Assembly: GCF_041365695.1 (NCBI RefSeq)
Contig: NZ_JBGFSJ010000002.1
Span: forward strand, 62,001 to 126,000
Reading direction: 5' to 3'
Length of the DNA stretch: 64,000 nt
Origin: Rhodosalinus sp041365695
Lineage (GTDB): Bacteria; Pseudomonadota; Alphaproteobacteria; Rhodobacterales; Rhodobacteraceae
Below the pieces are notes generated by a model. The model did not search any database, had not been told where the DNA came from, and was given only the letters and a program-made list of their open reading frames with translations. The position numbers were made by a program, and so were the translations under genes. Shown in pieces: positions 56,241 to 64,000 of this stretch (position 1 is its first letter; every line of letters begins with the position of its first letter).

Positions 56241-56765
56241 ATGGCGACGAAGATTCTCGTGACAGGTGGCGCGCGGTCGGGCAAGACCGGCCTGGCCGAA
56301 AGGCTGGCGCTTCGCCTCGGGCGGGGTCCCGTCTACATCGCCACCGCCGAGGCGCGCGACGCCGAGATGGCGGACCGCATCGCCGCCCATCGCGCCGGGC
56401 GCGGGGACGGCTGGCGCACGCTCGAGGCGCCGTTGGCGCTGGCGGCCGCGCTCGACGACAGCGACGGCGCCGGGCCGCGCCTCGTGGATTGCCTGACGCT
56501 CTGGCTCAGCAATCTCGTCCTCGGCGGGCGCGACTGGCACGCCGAGGCCGAGGCGCTGGCCGATACCCTCGCGCGGCAGCGCGCGCCCGTCGTTCTGGTG
56601 ACCAACGAGGTGGGCGCCGGGATCGTGCCGGAGAACGCGCTCGCGCGGCAATTCCGCGACGCGGCGGGCTGGCTCAACCAGCGGATCGCGGCCGAGGCGG
56701 ACGAAGTCTGGCTCTCCGTCGCGGGCTGCCCCCTGAGGCTGAAACCCAATGACCTCGATCCCTGA
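56241..56765 (+). CDS. cobU: adenosylcobinamide kinase/adenosylcobinamide-phosphate guanylyltransferase
   Basis: A 174-residue bifunctional enzyme of the nucleotide-loop assembly of vitamin B12, also called CobP. It has P-loop GGARSGKT (9-16) and the guanylylated His is probably H50 in RIAAHRAGR. LVTNEVGAGIVPEN and FRDAAGWLNQRIA are typical. It phosphorylates cobinamide and adds GMP to give AdoCbi-GDP. The 3' end overlaps cobT by 17 bases. The ribosome-binding site is weak. No riboswitch is seen upstream. Confidence 0.93.
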   Translation: MATKILVTGGARSGKTGLAERLALRLGRGPVYIATAEARDAEMADRIAAHRAGRGDGWRTLEAPLALAAALDDSDGAGPRLVDCLTLWLSNLVLGGRDWHAEAEALADTLARQRAPVVLVTNEVGAGIVPENALARQFRDAAGWLNQRIAAEADEVWLSVAGCPLRLKPNDLDP

Positions 56766-57765
56766 TCCCGCGCGGCTGGACGATCTGGCCGCCCATGCCG
56801 GCGCGCTGCCCGGCTTCGACGACGCGGCAGCCCGCGCCGCCGCCGCCCGTCAGGCCAGCCTGACGAAGCCGCCCGGCTCGCTCGGCCGGCTGGAAGAGAT
56901 CGCGGTCTTCGTCGCGGGCTGGCACGGCGATCCGCGCCCCCGGCTCGAGACGGCGCAGGCGCTCGTCTTCGCGGGCAATCACGGGATCTGCGCGCAGGGC
57001 GTCAATCCCTTCCCCCAGGCGGTAACGGCCCAGATGGTCGCCAATTTCGAGGCGGGCGGCGCGGCGATCAACCAGATCTGCCGGGTCACGGGGGCGGCGC
57101 TCGCCGTGGTGGCGCTCGACCTCGACCGCCCGACCGGCGATTTCACCCAAGGCCCGGCGATGGGCGAGGACGAGACGCTCGACGCCATGCGCCAGGGCGC
57201 GGCGGCGGTCGATCCGGATGCGGACATCCTCGTGCTGGGCGAGATGGGCATCGGCAATTCCACCGTCGCGGCGGCGCTTGCCGCGGCCGTCTTCGGCGGC
57301 CCGGCGGAAGGCTGGGTGGGCGCCGGCACCGGTGCGGACGATGCCGTGCGGGCGCGCAAGGTCGCGGCGGTCGAGGCCGGGCTCGCCCGCCACGCGGGAA
57401 CAAGGGGCCTGCACTGGCTCGCCCGGATCGGAGGGCGCGAGCAGGCGGCGATCTGCGGGGCGGTGCTGGAGGCGCGCGCGCGGCGGATTCCCGTGCTGCT
57501 GGACGGGTTCATCTGCACCGCCGCCACGGCCCCGCTTCACGCGGCGGCGCCCGGCGCGCTCGATCACTGCCTCGCGGGTCATGTCAGCCGGGAACCGGGG
57601 CACCGCCGCCTTCTCGACGCGATGGGCCGGCGCCCGGTGCTCGACTTCGACATGGCGCTGGGCGAGGGCTCGGGCGCGGCGCTGGCGCTCGGCGTGGTCC
57701 GCGCGGCGCTGGCCTGCCATGACGGGATGGCGACCTTCGCGGAGGCGGGCGTCGCGGGCGGCTGA
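56749..57765 (+). CDS. cobT: nicotinate-nucleotide--dimethylbenzimidazole phosphoribosyltransferase
   Basis: A 338-residue enzyme making alpha-ribazole phosphate, the lower ligand of B12 (CobU in Pseudomonas naming). Visible motifs are KPPGSLGRLEEIA near 40, GNHGICAQGVNPFP near 78, GEMGIGNST near 165, and a C-terminal FAEAGVAGG with the catalytic Glu near 333. It overlaps cobU and is convergent with the btu operon, 12 bp from its last stop. With cobU it allows salvage of imported corrinoids. Confidence 0.94.
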   Translation: MTSIPDPARLDDLAAHAGALPGFDDAAARAAAARQASLTKPPGSLGRLEEIAVFVAGWHGDPRPRLETAQALVFAGNHGICAQGVNPFPQAVTAQMVANFEAGGAAINQICRVTGAALAVVALDLDRPTGDFTQGPAMGEDETLDAMRQGAAAVDPDADILVLGEMGIGNSTVAAALAAAVFGGPAEGWVGAGTGADDAVRARKVAAVEAGLARHAGTRGLHWLARIGGREQAAICGAVLEARARRIPVLLDGFICTAATAPLHAAAPGALDHCLAGHVSREPGHRRLLDAMGRRPVLDFDMALGEGSGAALALGVVRAALACHDGMATFAEAGVAGG

Positions 57766-57777
57766 AGGCTGCGGTCC

Positions 57778-58536
57778 CTAGCCGATCACGTCGAGCGCCT
57801 GGAAGACCGGGCCCGCCGCCGTGGTCTCGAAGAAGCCGCGCACATGGAACACCTCGGCAAGGCGGGCAGGTGTCAGCACTTCGCCGGGCGGCCCGTCCGC
57901 GGCTACCTGCCCGCCGTCGAGCAGCACGAGCCGGGTGCAGTGGCGCGCGGCCAGACCCAGATCGTGGATCGACACGAGCGCCGCGCGCCCGTCTTCCGCG
58001 ATCCGCGCGAAGCTTTTCATGGTGGAGATCTGGTGCGCGGGATCGAGCCCCGCGATGGGCTCGTCGGCCACGATGAGGGGCGTGTCCTGGGCAAGCGCCC
58101 GGGCGATCAGCGCGCGCGCCTGCTCGCCGCCCGACAGCCGCGTGGCGGTGCGGTGGCGGAACGACCCGAGGCCCATGGCGGCAAGCGCCCGCTCCACCGC
58201 CGCGATGTCGCCCTCCGACGGGCGCTGGCCACCGGCCATGTGGGGGATCCGGCCGAGCATCACCAGCGTCTCGACGCTGACGGGCCAGGCGATCTCGCGC
58301 GCCTGGGGCATCCAGGCCGCGGCCCGCGCACGGGCGCGCGGCGGCAAGGCGGCAAGGCTGCTGTGGCCGCGGGCGGGCAGAAGGCCGAGCGCCGCGCGCA
58401 TCAGCGTCGTCTTGCCCGCGCCGTTGGGGCCGATCAGCCCCACGACCTCTCCGGGGCCGATATCGAGGGTGACGCCCGCCAGCACGTCGCGCCCGCGCAG
58501 CCGCACCGAGAGATCCGACAGCGACAGCAGGCTCAT
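57778..58536 (-). CDS. btuD: cobalamin ABC transporter ATP-binding protein (BtuD type)
   Basis: A 252-residue ABC ATPase with Walker A GPNGAGKTT (36-44), signature LSGGEQARALIARAL and Walker B LIVADEPIAGLD. Its start overlaps btuC (ATGA). The family also serves iron siderophores; the B12 riboswitch and btuB upstream decide the assignment. It is the last gene of the operon. Confidence 0.9.
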   Translation of the reverse strand: MSLLSLSDLSVRLRGRDVLAGVTLDIGPGEVVGLIGPNGAGKTTLMRAALGLLPARGHSSLAALPPRARARAAAWMPQAREIAWPVSVETLVMLGRIPHMAGGQRPSEGDIAAVERALAAMGLGSFRHRTATRLSGGEQARALIARALAQDTPLIVADEPIAGLDPAHQISTMKSFARIAEDGRAALVSIHDLGLAARHCTRLVLLDGGQVAADGPPGEVLTPARLAEVFHVRGFFETTAAGPVFQALDVIG

Positions 58537-59516
58537 CCCATCTCCCTTCGCGTCCGGTAGATGAGATGCAGGAAGAGCGGCGCGCCCACGAGCGCGGTCA
58601 GCACCCCGAGTTTCAGGTCACGCTCGGGCAGGACGAGGCGCACCGCGATGTCGGCGGCGAGCACCATGGCTGCCCCGCCGAGCGCCGAGGCCCACAGAAG
58701 CCGCGAGGGCCGCGCGCCCACGAGCGGGCGCAGAAGATGCGGCACCACGAGGCCCACGAAGCCGATGGTGCCCGCCACCGCGGTCGCCGCGCCCACCGCG
58801 CTCGCCGTGCCGAGGACGAGCGCGGCCTGAAGCCGCCCGAGCCGGATGCCGAGCGCGCCCGCCGCGTCCTCGCCCAGCGTGAGCGCGTCGAGCCCCCGCC
58901 CCATCGTCATCAGAAGCGCCCAGCCGAGCGCGGTGAAGGGCAGCGCGACCCAGACATCGCTCATCGAGCGGTCGGCGAGCGAACCCATCATCCAGAAGAC
59001 GATCTCGCTCGCCGCGAAGGGGTTGGGCGAGAGGTTGAGCACCAGCGAGGTGAGCGCGGCGGCGAGCGCCGAGATCGCGATGCCGGCGAGGATGAGCGTG
59101 AGCGAGGTGCCCCGCGGGCCCGCGAGCGCGACGACGAGAAGCACGGCGGCGAGCGCCCCGGCGAGCGCGGCGGCGGGCAGGCCGAGCGCCCAGCTCGCCG
59201 CGAGGCCCGTCTGAAGCGCGATCACCGCGCCGAGCGCCGCGGCGCCCGAGACGCCGATGAGCCCCGGCTCTGCCAGCGGGTTGCGCAGGTAGCCCTGCAT
59301 GGCCGCGCCCGCGAGGCCGAGGCTCGCCCCCACGATGGCGGCGAGGAGCGCGCGGGGCAGGCGGATCTCGCGCATCACGAGGGTGAGCGGGCCGGCATCG
59401 CCCGCGACGAGGGCGCGAAGGCTTTCGCCCGCGCCCACGCCCGCCGGCCCGATGGTGAGCGAGCCCAGAAAGAGGGCCGCGACGAGCGCACCGAGAAGAA
59501 GCGCGAGGCGCGTCAC
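58533..59516 (-). CDS. btuC: cobalamin ABC transporter permease (BtuC type)
   Basis: A 327-residue FecCD-family permease with about ten helices. RLPRALLAAIVGASLGLAGA and QGYLRNPLAEPGLIGVSGAA near residues 53-95, and GFVGLVVPHLLRPLVG near 253, are the family signature. The start is GTG inside the btuF stop (GTGA). Confidence 0.91.
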   Translation of the reverse strand: MTRLALLLGALVAALFLGSLTIGPAGVGAGESLRALVAGDAGPLTLVMREIRLPRALLAAIVGASLGLAGAAMQGYLRNPLAEPGLIGVSGAAALGAVIALQTGLAASWALGLPAAALAGALAAVLLVVALAGPRGTSLTLILAGIAISALAAALTSLVLNLSPNPFAASEIVFWMMGSLADRSMSDVWVALPFTALGWALLMTMGRGLDALTLGEDAAGALGIRLGRLQAALVLGTASAVGAATAVAGTIGFVGLVVPHLLRPLVGARPSRLLWASALGGAAMVLAADIAVRLVLPERDLKLGVLTALVGAPLFLHLIYRTRREMG

Positions 59517-60400
59517 TCCGGCCCCTCCGGCGGCAGGGTGCGGCGCAGCTCGGCCAGCGACTCGATGGCCGCCAGCACATGCGGCGTGCCGCAGATCCAG
59601 TCGCGGTCGGCGAAGGCGCCCGCGGCACGGCCCTCGCGCAGGGCGCGCACCACCGGATGGTCGAGGATATCCTCGGCGCGCGAGGCGCCGGGATAGGGCC
59701 GGGCGGTCACGACGGCCTCGGGCGCGGCCAGCGCCAGCACCTCGAGCGGCATCCGCCCGCCCGCCGAGAGGCCGGCCGCCTCGGCAACGTTTTCGAAGCC
59801 GGCGGCGGCGAGGATCTCGCCGGCCAGCGAGCGGTCGCCCGCCGTGTAGCCGTTGGCGTAGTAGAGCGCCGCGCTTGGCCTGCGCGAAACGGACTCGCGC
59901 AGCGCGGCGCGGCGCGCGTCGAAGATTGCGACCGCGCGCGCGGCGGCCTCTTCCTGTCCCAGCGCCGCGCCCATCTCGACCATCCGGGTCCGCACGTCGT
60001 CGAGAGAGAGCGCGGGATCGAACACGACGACCGGAATCCCGAGGCGGCGAAGCATGGCGACCGTGGGCTGGGCCGTGTAGCGCCCGGCGAGCACGAGGTC
60101 GGGCCGCATGAGGTAGATGTCCTCCGCGGCGCCGCGGTTCGAAGGGAAGGCGGCCGCCTCTTCGGCCATGGCGGAGACGCGCGGATCGGTGGCGAGGTTC
60201 GTCACCGAGTGGAGCTGCCCCGGCGCCGCGAGCATCATGGCGAGCTGGTCGGTGCAGAGGTTGATCGAGACGACGCGGGCGGGCGGCGCCTCGTCCGCGC
60301 CGCCCGGGCCCGCCGCCGCGACGGACAGCCCGAGCCAGAGCCCGAGCGCCGCCGCGGCGCGCCGGAGCCGCCGATCAGAACGACGCGCGCAGCCCGACAT
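59513..60400 (-). CDS. btuF: periplasmic cobalamin-binding protein (BtuF type)
   Basis: A 295-residue type III binding protein with a signal peptide (about 1-36, Arg-rich start) and the BtuF-like mature start RVVSINLCTDQLAMMLA. GRYTAQPTVAMLRRLGIPVVVF and DRDWICGTPHVLAAIE are also typical of this alphaproteobacterial group. It overlaps the btuB end by 26 bases and passes B12 to BtuCD. Confidence 0.88.
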   Translation of the reverse strand: MSGCARRSDRRLRRAAAALGLWLGLSVAAAGPGGADEAPPARVVSINLCTDQLAMMLAAPGQLHSVTNLATDPRVSAMAEEAAAFPSNRGAAEDIYLMRPDLVLAGRYTAQPTVAMLRRLGIPVVVFDPALSLDDVRTRMVEMGAALGQEEAAARAVAIFDARRAALRESVSRRPSAALYYANGYTAGDRSLAGEILAAAGFENVAEAAGLSAGGRMPLEVLALAAPEAVVTARPYPGASRAEDILDHPVVRALREGRAAGAFADRDWICGTPHVLAAIESLAELRRTLPPEGPE

Positions 60401-62246
60401 AGATCCCCCGGCCCGGCATGTTGTAGCCGCCCACCGTCTCGTAATCCTCGTCGAAGAGGTTCTCGACGCGCAGATAGGCCTCCGCCGTGTCGGTCACCGC
60501 GTAGGAAAAGCCCAGGTTGGCCAGCGTGTAGTCGCTCACGTCGTTGTTCGGCGGCGCGAAGGCGCTGGGCTCCACGTCGGCCACGCGCTGCACGTCGAAG
60601 GTGCCGCGAAGGCGGTCGGTGAAATCGACGTCCACCCCGAGGGTGAGGTCGTGGCGCGGCACGAGCGCGAGCCGCGTGCCGTCGGTTTCCGCGTCCGTCA
60701 GGGTATAGGCGCCGAAGACGGCCACGCGGTCGGTGTGGGCGTAGCGCCCCTCGATCTCCAGCCCCTTGCTGACCGTGGTGCCGGGAACCTGGTTGTAGCA
60801 TCCGAAGCCGCTGCCGCAGGCCGTGGCGGCGCCGTCGAAGCCGATCAGGTCGTCGATCTCGGCGTAGAAGGCCGTCGCCTGCACGAAGCTCTCCTCGCCG
60901 AAGCGCCGCTCGACGCCAAGCTCCACGCTGCGGCTTTTCTCGACCTTCAGGGTCGGATCACCCGCGGCGCTGAACCGCTCGAAGAGCGACGGCGCGCGAA
61001 AGCCGGTGCCGACCACGGCGCGGACCGTCGTGTCCGGCCGCGCGCGCCAGGCGAGCGCGACGCGCCCGGAGGTATTGCCGCCGAAATCGTCGTTGTCGTC
61101 GTAGCGCAGCGAAACCGCGACATCGAGGTCGTCCCGCGGACGGAAGATCGCCTCGGCCAGCGCCGAGGTCGTCACCGAAGAGCCCGCGTCGAAATCGGTC
61201 TCGTACTCCTCCTCGGTGCGGTCGAGCCCGAAGCTGAGCGTGGTCCCGCCCGACAGCTCCGTCGTGCCGAGATAGGAAAGCTGGTCGCGGTCGCCGTCGA
61301 ACGCTTTGATCACGCCGCCCGGGTCGCGGCGTTCCGAGCGGAAGGTCGAATAGCTGAAGGTGTGATCCACACCGAAGGCCGCGATTTCCGCGAAGACGCG
61401 CGCGCCGGTCTGCTCCAAGAGATTCGTGCCTATGGGGTCAACGACATATCTGCCATTGGCGTCCACGATGGGATTGAAGCTGGCGTCAAAGACCAAGTTG
61501 TCGATTTCCGCCTCGGCGTCACGGTGGAAGGCGGAAAACCCGAGCACGACACCCTCGCCCACCTCGTAATCGCCCGAGAGCGACATGAACGTCTCCTCGT
61601 AGCCGTCGTCCTCCGAATCGCCCGCGCGGGCCGAGATACCGTCGGTCTCGGTGCGCGCGAGGTTGAAGGCGAGCGCGCCGCGCTCGCCGCGGGTCGCCAC
61701 CCCGACCGAGCCCCGCGCCGTGCCGAAACTGCCGCCCTCGGCGAAGCCCTTGACGAAGGTGCCGGGCTCGCTCGCGCGGAAGGTGGTCACGTCCACCACG
61801 CCCGCGATCGCCTCGGAGCCGTAAAGCGCCGATTGCGAGCCCCTCACCACCTCGACGCGTTGCAGGCCCGCGCTGGTCAGGCCGCCGAAGTCGAAGCCGA
61901 GCTGAACCGCCGACGGGTCGCTCACGTCGATGCCGTCGATGCGCACGCCGACATAGGCGCTGCCGAGGCCGCGAATCCGCACGGTGCTGGCGCTGCCGAG
62001 GCCGCCGTTGGAGGAAAAGGACACGCCGGGAATGCGATCGAGCGTGCGCTCGAGCGTCAGCGGCGCCTCGTCGAGCGCCTCTTCGTCGAGGACGTCGACG
62101 ATGGCGCCGGTGCGGTTGACCTCTTGCGGGACGAGCGCGCCGGAAACGACGATCTCCCCAAGATCGAAGCTTTCCTGGGCCAGGGCCTGGGAGGCGGAAA
62201 GAAGCGCCGCGACGGCGGCGGATGCGGAGAGTGGAAGGCGGGTCAT
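60375..62246 (-). CDS. btuB: TonB-dependent vitamin B12 receptor
   Basis: A 623-residue outer-membrane receptor. It has a signal peptide (1-23, ending ALAQ), a TonB-box-like FDLGEIVVSG, and a plug (about 40-155; IRGLGSAYVGVRIDGIDVSD and VEVVRGSQSALYGSEAIAGV, compare the TAG-bearing equivalent in hmuR). The 22-strand barrel ends GLRASF with the terminal Phe. AAGGGA lies seven bases before the ATG. The gene is intact. Expression is under the cobalamin riboswitch at 62400-62580. It needs TonB-ExbBD, which in this window exists only in the damaged heme locus. Confidence 0.92.
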   Translation of the reverse strand: MTRLPLSASAAVAALLSASQALAQESFDLGEIVVSGALVPQEVNRTGAIVDVLDEEALDEAPLTLERTLDRIPGVSFSSNGGLGSASTVRIRGLGSAYVGVRIDGIDVSDPSAVQLGFDFGGLTSAGLQRVEVVRGSQSALYGSEAIAGVVDVTTFRASEPGTFVKGFAEGGSFGTARGSVGVATRGERGALAFNLARTETDGISARAGDSEDDGYEETFMSLSGDYEVGEGVVLGFSAFHRDAEAEIDNLVFDASFNPIVDANGRYVVDPIGTNLLEQTGARVFAEIAAFGVDHTFSYSTFRSERRDPGGVIKAFDGDRDQLSYLGTTELSGGTTLSFGLDRTEEEYETDFDAGSSVTTSALAEAIFRPRDDLDVAVSLRYDDNDDFGGNTSGRVALAWRARPDTTVRAVVGTGFRAPSLFERFSAAGDPTLKVEKSRSVELGVERRFGEESFVQATAFYAEIDDLIGFDGAATACGSGFGCYNQVPGTTVSKGLEIEGRYAHTDRVAVFGAYTLTDAETDGTRLALVPRHDLTLGVDVDFTDRLRGTFDVQRVADVEPSAFAPPNNDVSDYTLANLGFSYAVTDTAEAYLRVENLFDEDYETVGGYNMPGRGIYVGLRASF

Positions 62247-62399
62247 GGATCTGTCCCTTCATGGCGGCCCGGGGGCCGACGGCCGGTGAATGCCCGCGAC
62301 GGACGGCATGACCGGCCCCTCGCGGACGACGAAACGATTGTCACCTCGACGGAAGGGTCCGTTGCCCGTGGCGCGCCCCGCGCCAGGACAGGGTGATCG

Positions 62400-62580
62400 C
62401 CTCGGCAGGTCTCCTGGCTTGCGGGTCGTCGCTTGGCCGGGCCTTCCCGCCGCGCCCCTAGGCGCCGCAGTGGCATGTTCCGGCTTCGCTCTCCGCTCAC
62501 AGTTGCGGGGGCAGCCGCAGATTCGGGCCGGCGCGAAGCCGGGTTCTCACTGCGTTCCCTTTTCATCCGACGCCGAAACG
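62400..62580 (-). promoter_or_regulatory. cobalamin riboswitch upstream of btuB
   Basis: Read on the minus strand, the region contains GGGAACGCAGTGAGAACC (start near 62565), then the B12 box GCCCCCGCAACTGTGA (about 62515-62498) preceded by GCGGCT, and closes with GCCAGGAGACCTGCCGA (about 62416-62402). These are the conserved blocks of the AdoCbl riboswitch in the right order. About 150 nt of expression platform follows before the btuB start. High B12 should reduce btuB-F-C-D expression. Boundaries are approximate. Confidence 0.93.
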
Positions 62581-62793
62581 CCGGAACCGAAGCAGGGCGA
62601 AGGTGCCCGCCGCCCGGCGCGGTTGTCAAGCGCGTTCGACCCGGCGGCGGCCACGGCGCCGCGCTGTCGCTTTTCGGCTTAGCGCGGCAGCGATTCTGTC
62701 TTATGCCTCGCCCCGACTGGAAACTCGGGGCCTGGTGATGACGAGGATGATGCCGAAGCGAGCTGCACCGTCGCGGCGCGGGAGGGGTGCGCA
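62581..62793. other. intergenic region between B12 riboswitch and ABM-like gene
   Basis: It probably holds the btuB promoter; a minus-strand TTGACA is at 62629-62624, but the -10 17-18 bp on is poor. A hairpin CCCCGA/TCGGGG lies at 62711-62730. GGAGGGG (62781-62787) is the ribosome-binding site of the plus-strand gene. No other gene seen. Confidence 0.5.
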
Positions 62794-63147
62794 ATGACGC
62801 TTTACCTGCGCTGGGTGCTCGAGACCGAACTGCGCGGCGCGCCGGACGACGATCTGGCCGCGATCGCGCAGGACCTGCTTTACCAGGCCCGGGAGGAGGA
62901 GGCGGGCACGCTGCAATGCGATGTCCATCTTTCGGAGGATGGCGAACGGCTGCATCTGCTGATGGGCTTTTCGAACGATACCGCCGTGGTCGAGCATTTG
63001 CAGGGGTTCACGCGGCGTTTCGCGCGCCCGCTGTTTGCGCTGGTGCGTCCGTTGCGCATGACGGTCTATGGCGATCCGTCCCCCGAGGTGCGCGAGGCGC
63101 TCGGCGCGTTGCAGCCGACCTACATGCCGCGCCTGCAGGACGGCTAG
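62794..63147 (+). CDS. small ABM-like (antibiotic biosynthesis monooxygenase fold) protein
   Basis: A 117-residue protein whose order of strands and helices (YLRWVLETEL, DLLYQAREEEAGTLQCDVHL, GERLHLLMGFSNDTAVVEHLQ) fits the dimeric alpha/beta-barrel ABM/YgiN fold. No catalytic residue can be named. GGAGGGG six bases upstream makes the start secure. Its stop overlaps that of the converging IclR gene. Function unknown; quinone or heme-related oxygenation are family possibilities only. Confidence 0.65.
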   Translation: MTLYLRWVLETELRGAPDDDLAAIAQDLLYQAREEEAGTLQCDVHLSEDGERLHLLMGFSNDTAVVEHLQGFTRRFARPLFALVRPLRMTVYGDPSPEVREALGALQPTYMPRLQDG

Positions 63148-63914
63148 AGAAGCCCCCGGAGCGCCGAGGCGCAACGCTGCAGCGTGGCCTCGATCCGCGG
63201 CCGGAATCCCGGCATCTCGTAAAAGGACCCTTCCGCGGAGTGGCCGACCGCGGCGATTTCCCCGCCCGAGCAGCGAAACCCGATCGCCGTGGCGGTGACG
63301 CCCGGCTCGAACTCGCCGTCGCAGTGCATGATCCCGCTGGGCGCGGCCCCCTCGATGAGGCGCATCACGGCGGCGCGGTCGGTGATGGTCTTCTCGGTCC
63401 AGGCCGCGACCGGTGCCTCGGCCACCAGCTGCGCGCGGCGCTCGGGCGGTTCCTGCACGACGAGGGCGCGGCCCATCGCGGTGGCGAGAAGCGGCAGCCG
63501 GCTGCCCACGGTGAAGCCCAGCCGCGGCGCCAGCCCGTCGCCGCCCGTGTGGGCAAGGAAGATCGCGTCTTCCCCGTCGCGCATCGCCATGGAAAGCGGC
63601 TGCCCGCACTGCGCGGCGAATCCCTCGAGCACCGGCTGGATCGCAAGGCCGAAGCGGCGCCCCTGCAGGAACCCGCCCGCCAGGACGAGAATGCGCGGCG
63701 ACAGGGAATAGCTGCGCCCGGTCTGCCGGACATAGCCCAGCCGCACCAGCGTGAGCACGAGCCGGCGCGCCACCGCGCGGTCGATGCCGCAGCGCCGGGC
63801 GATCTCGGGGATGGTGAGCTGCTGCGCGTCGGCGTCGAAGCATTTCAGCACGCACAGCCCCTTGGCGAAGGTGAGCGACGTGTCCGAGGTGGAGATCTCT
63901 GTGGTTCCGGCCAT
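63144..63914 (-). CDS. IclR family transcriptional regulator
   Basis: A 256-residue regulator with an N-terminal winged helix (about 15-80; LTIPEIARRCGIDRAVARRLVLTL) and a C-terminal effector domain (about 95-250; LPLLATAMGRALV, GFRCSGGEIAAVGHSA) like those of PcaR/PobR-type activators or repressors. Its targets are likely divergent genes beyond the right edge. Ligand unknown, probably an aromatic or other small acid. Confidence 0.9.
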   Translation of the reverse strand: MAGTTEISTSDTSLTFAKGLCVLKCFDADAQQLTIPEIARRCGIDRAVARRLVLTLVRLGYVRQTGRSYSLSPRILVLAGGFLQGRRFGLAIQPVLEGFAAQCGQPLSMAMRDGEDAIFLAHTGGDGLAPRLGFTVGSRLPLLATAMGRALVVQEPPERRAQLVAEAPVAAWTEKTITDRAAVMRLIEGAAPSGIMHCDGEFEPGVTATAIGFRCSGGEIAAVGHSAEGSFYEMPGFRPRIEATLQRCASALRGLL

Positions 63915-63962
63915 CGCCGCGACCCTCCCTCGCGCGCTTGACAGTCCCGCGCGGCTGACTCA

Positions 63963-63981
63963 ACATTCCGATAATGTATCG
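63963..63981. promoter_or_regulatory. overlapping palindromes upstream of iclR-type gene
   Basis: ACATT-CCGAT-AATGT (63963-63977) and CGATA-ATG-TATCG (63969-63981) overlap, and the region contains GATAAT (63970-63975), a good -10 for a plus-strand promoter reading out of the window. This is a candidate IclR operator shared by the regulator and a divergent gene beyond the edge. Confidence 0.45.
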
Positions 63982-64000
63982 CCAGTGCGATTTTCGCGCA

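Noticed and set aside
62711..62730. Hairpin CCCCGA/TCGGGG as a terminator
   Set aside because: It lies upstream of the ABM-like gene with no gene ending before it on the plus strand and no T-run, so I only mention it within the intergenic entry.

Overview
This 64-kb window is very GC-rich, densely coded chromosomal DNA from an alphaproteobacterium, most likely of the Rhodobacterales (Paracoccaceae/Roseobacter group). The inference rests on the GC bias, the density of TRAP and ABC uptake systems, the layout of the heme locus (hmuVUTS facing hmuR, a small protein, exbB, two exbDs, tonB and hmuP) and the cobU-cobT/btu arrangement. I see no tRNA, rRNA, CRISPR array, insertion sequence or prophage. 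Species assignment is not possible from the sequence alone.

Layout. 1-10.7 kb: the end of an alpha/beta hydrolase; a PLP-dependent decarboxylase; a DctP-type TRAP transporter operon with a MarR-like regulator and an SBF-type permease; and, divergent from it across a strongly structured promoter region, a fused 5-oxoprolinase/hydantoinase. 10.7-21.3 kb: a YdcF-like protein, a nucleotide-sugar epimerase, a secreted amidohydrolase broken by two compensating frameshifts, a class V aminotransferase, and a peptide-type ABC importer (binding protein divergent from two permeases and a double-headed ATPase). 21.3-30.4 kb: a CopA copper ATPase behind a CueR-type promoter; a class III aminotransferase divergent from an RpiR regulator; and a TAXI-type TRAP transporter ending in a universal stress protein.

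30.5-41.8 kb: a heme-uptake island (hmuVUTS; hmuR-orf-exbB-exbD-exbD-tonB-hmuP) followed by an oleate hydratase. The receptor hmuR carries an in-frame TAG and exbB carries a frameshift. The second ExbD has Asn where the proton-carrying Asp should be. The island is bracketed by direct repeats of uspA: the intact gene on the left and a deleted remnant on the right. 41.8-46.8 kb: the chromate transporter chrA and a phnCDE-E operon preceded by a recognisable Pho box.

46.8-55.4 kb, all on the minus strand: a SulP anion transporter, a tandem universal stress protein and a Na+/H+ exchanger with a cyclic-nucleotide-binding domain; then ACR3, arsR with a probably leaderless promoter, an ArsP-type permease and a transglutaminase-like protein. 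55.9-62.6 kb: a small two-helix membrane protein, cobU and cobT convergent with a btuB-F-C-D vitamin B12 uptake operon under a cobalamin riboswitch. The window ends with an ABM-like monooxygenase and an IclR regulator.

A recurring theme is that three of the binding-protein genes (two TRAP, one phn) are each followed by a perfect GC-rich hairpin before their permease or ATPase genes. This would favour excess binding protein. The main oddities are the uspA-flanked heme island with its two lesions, the D-to-N ExbD, the doubly frameshifted amidohydrolase and the ars-linked transglutaminase. Every broken gene could also reflect an assembly error and should be checked against reads.
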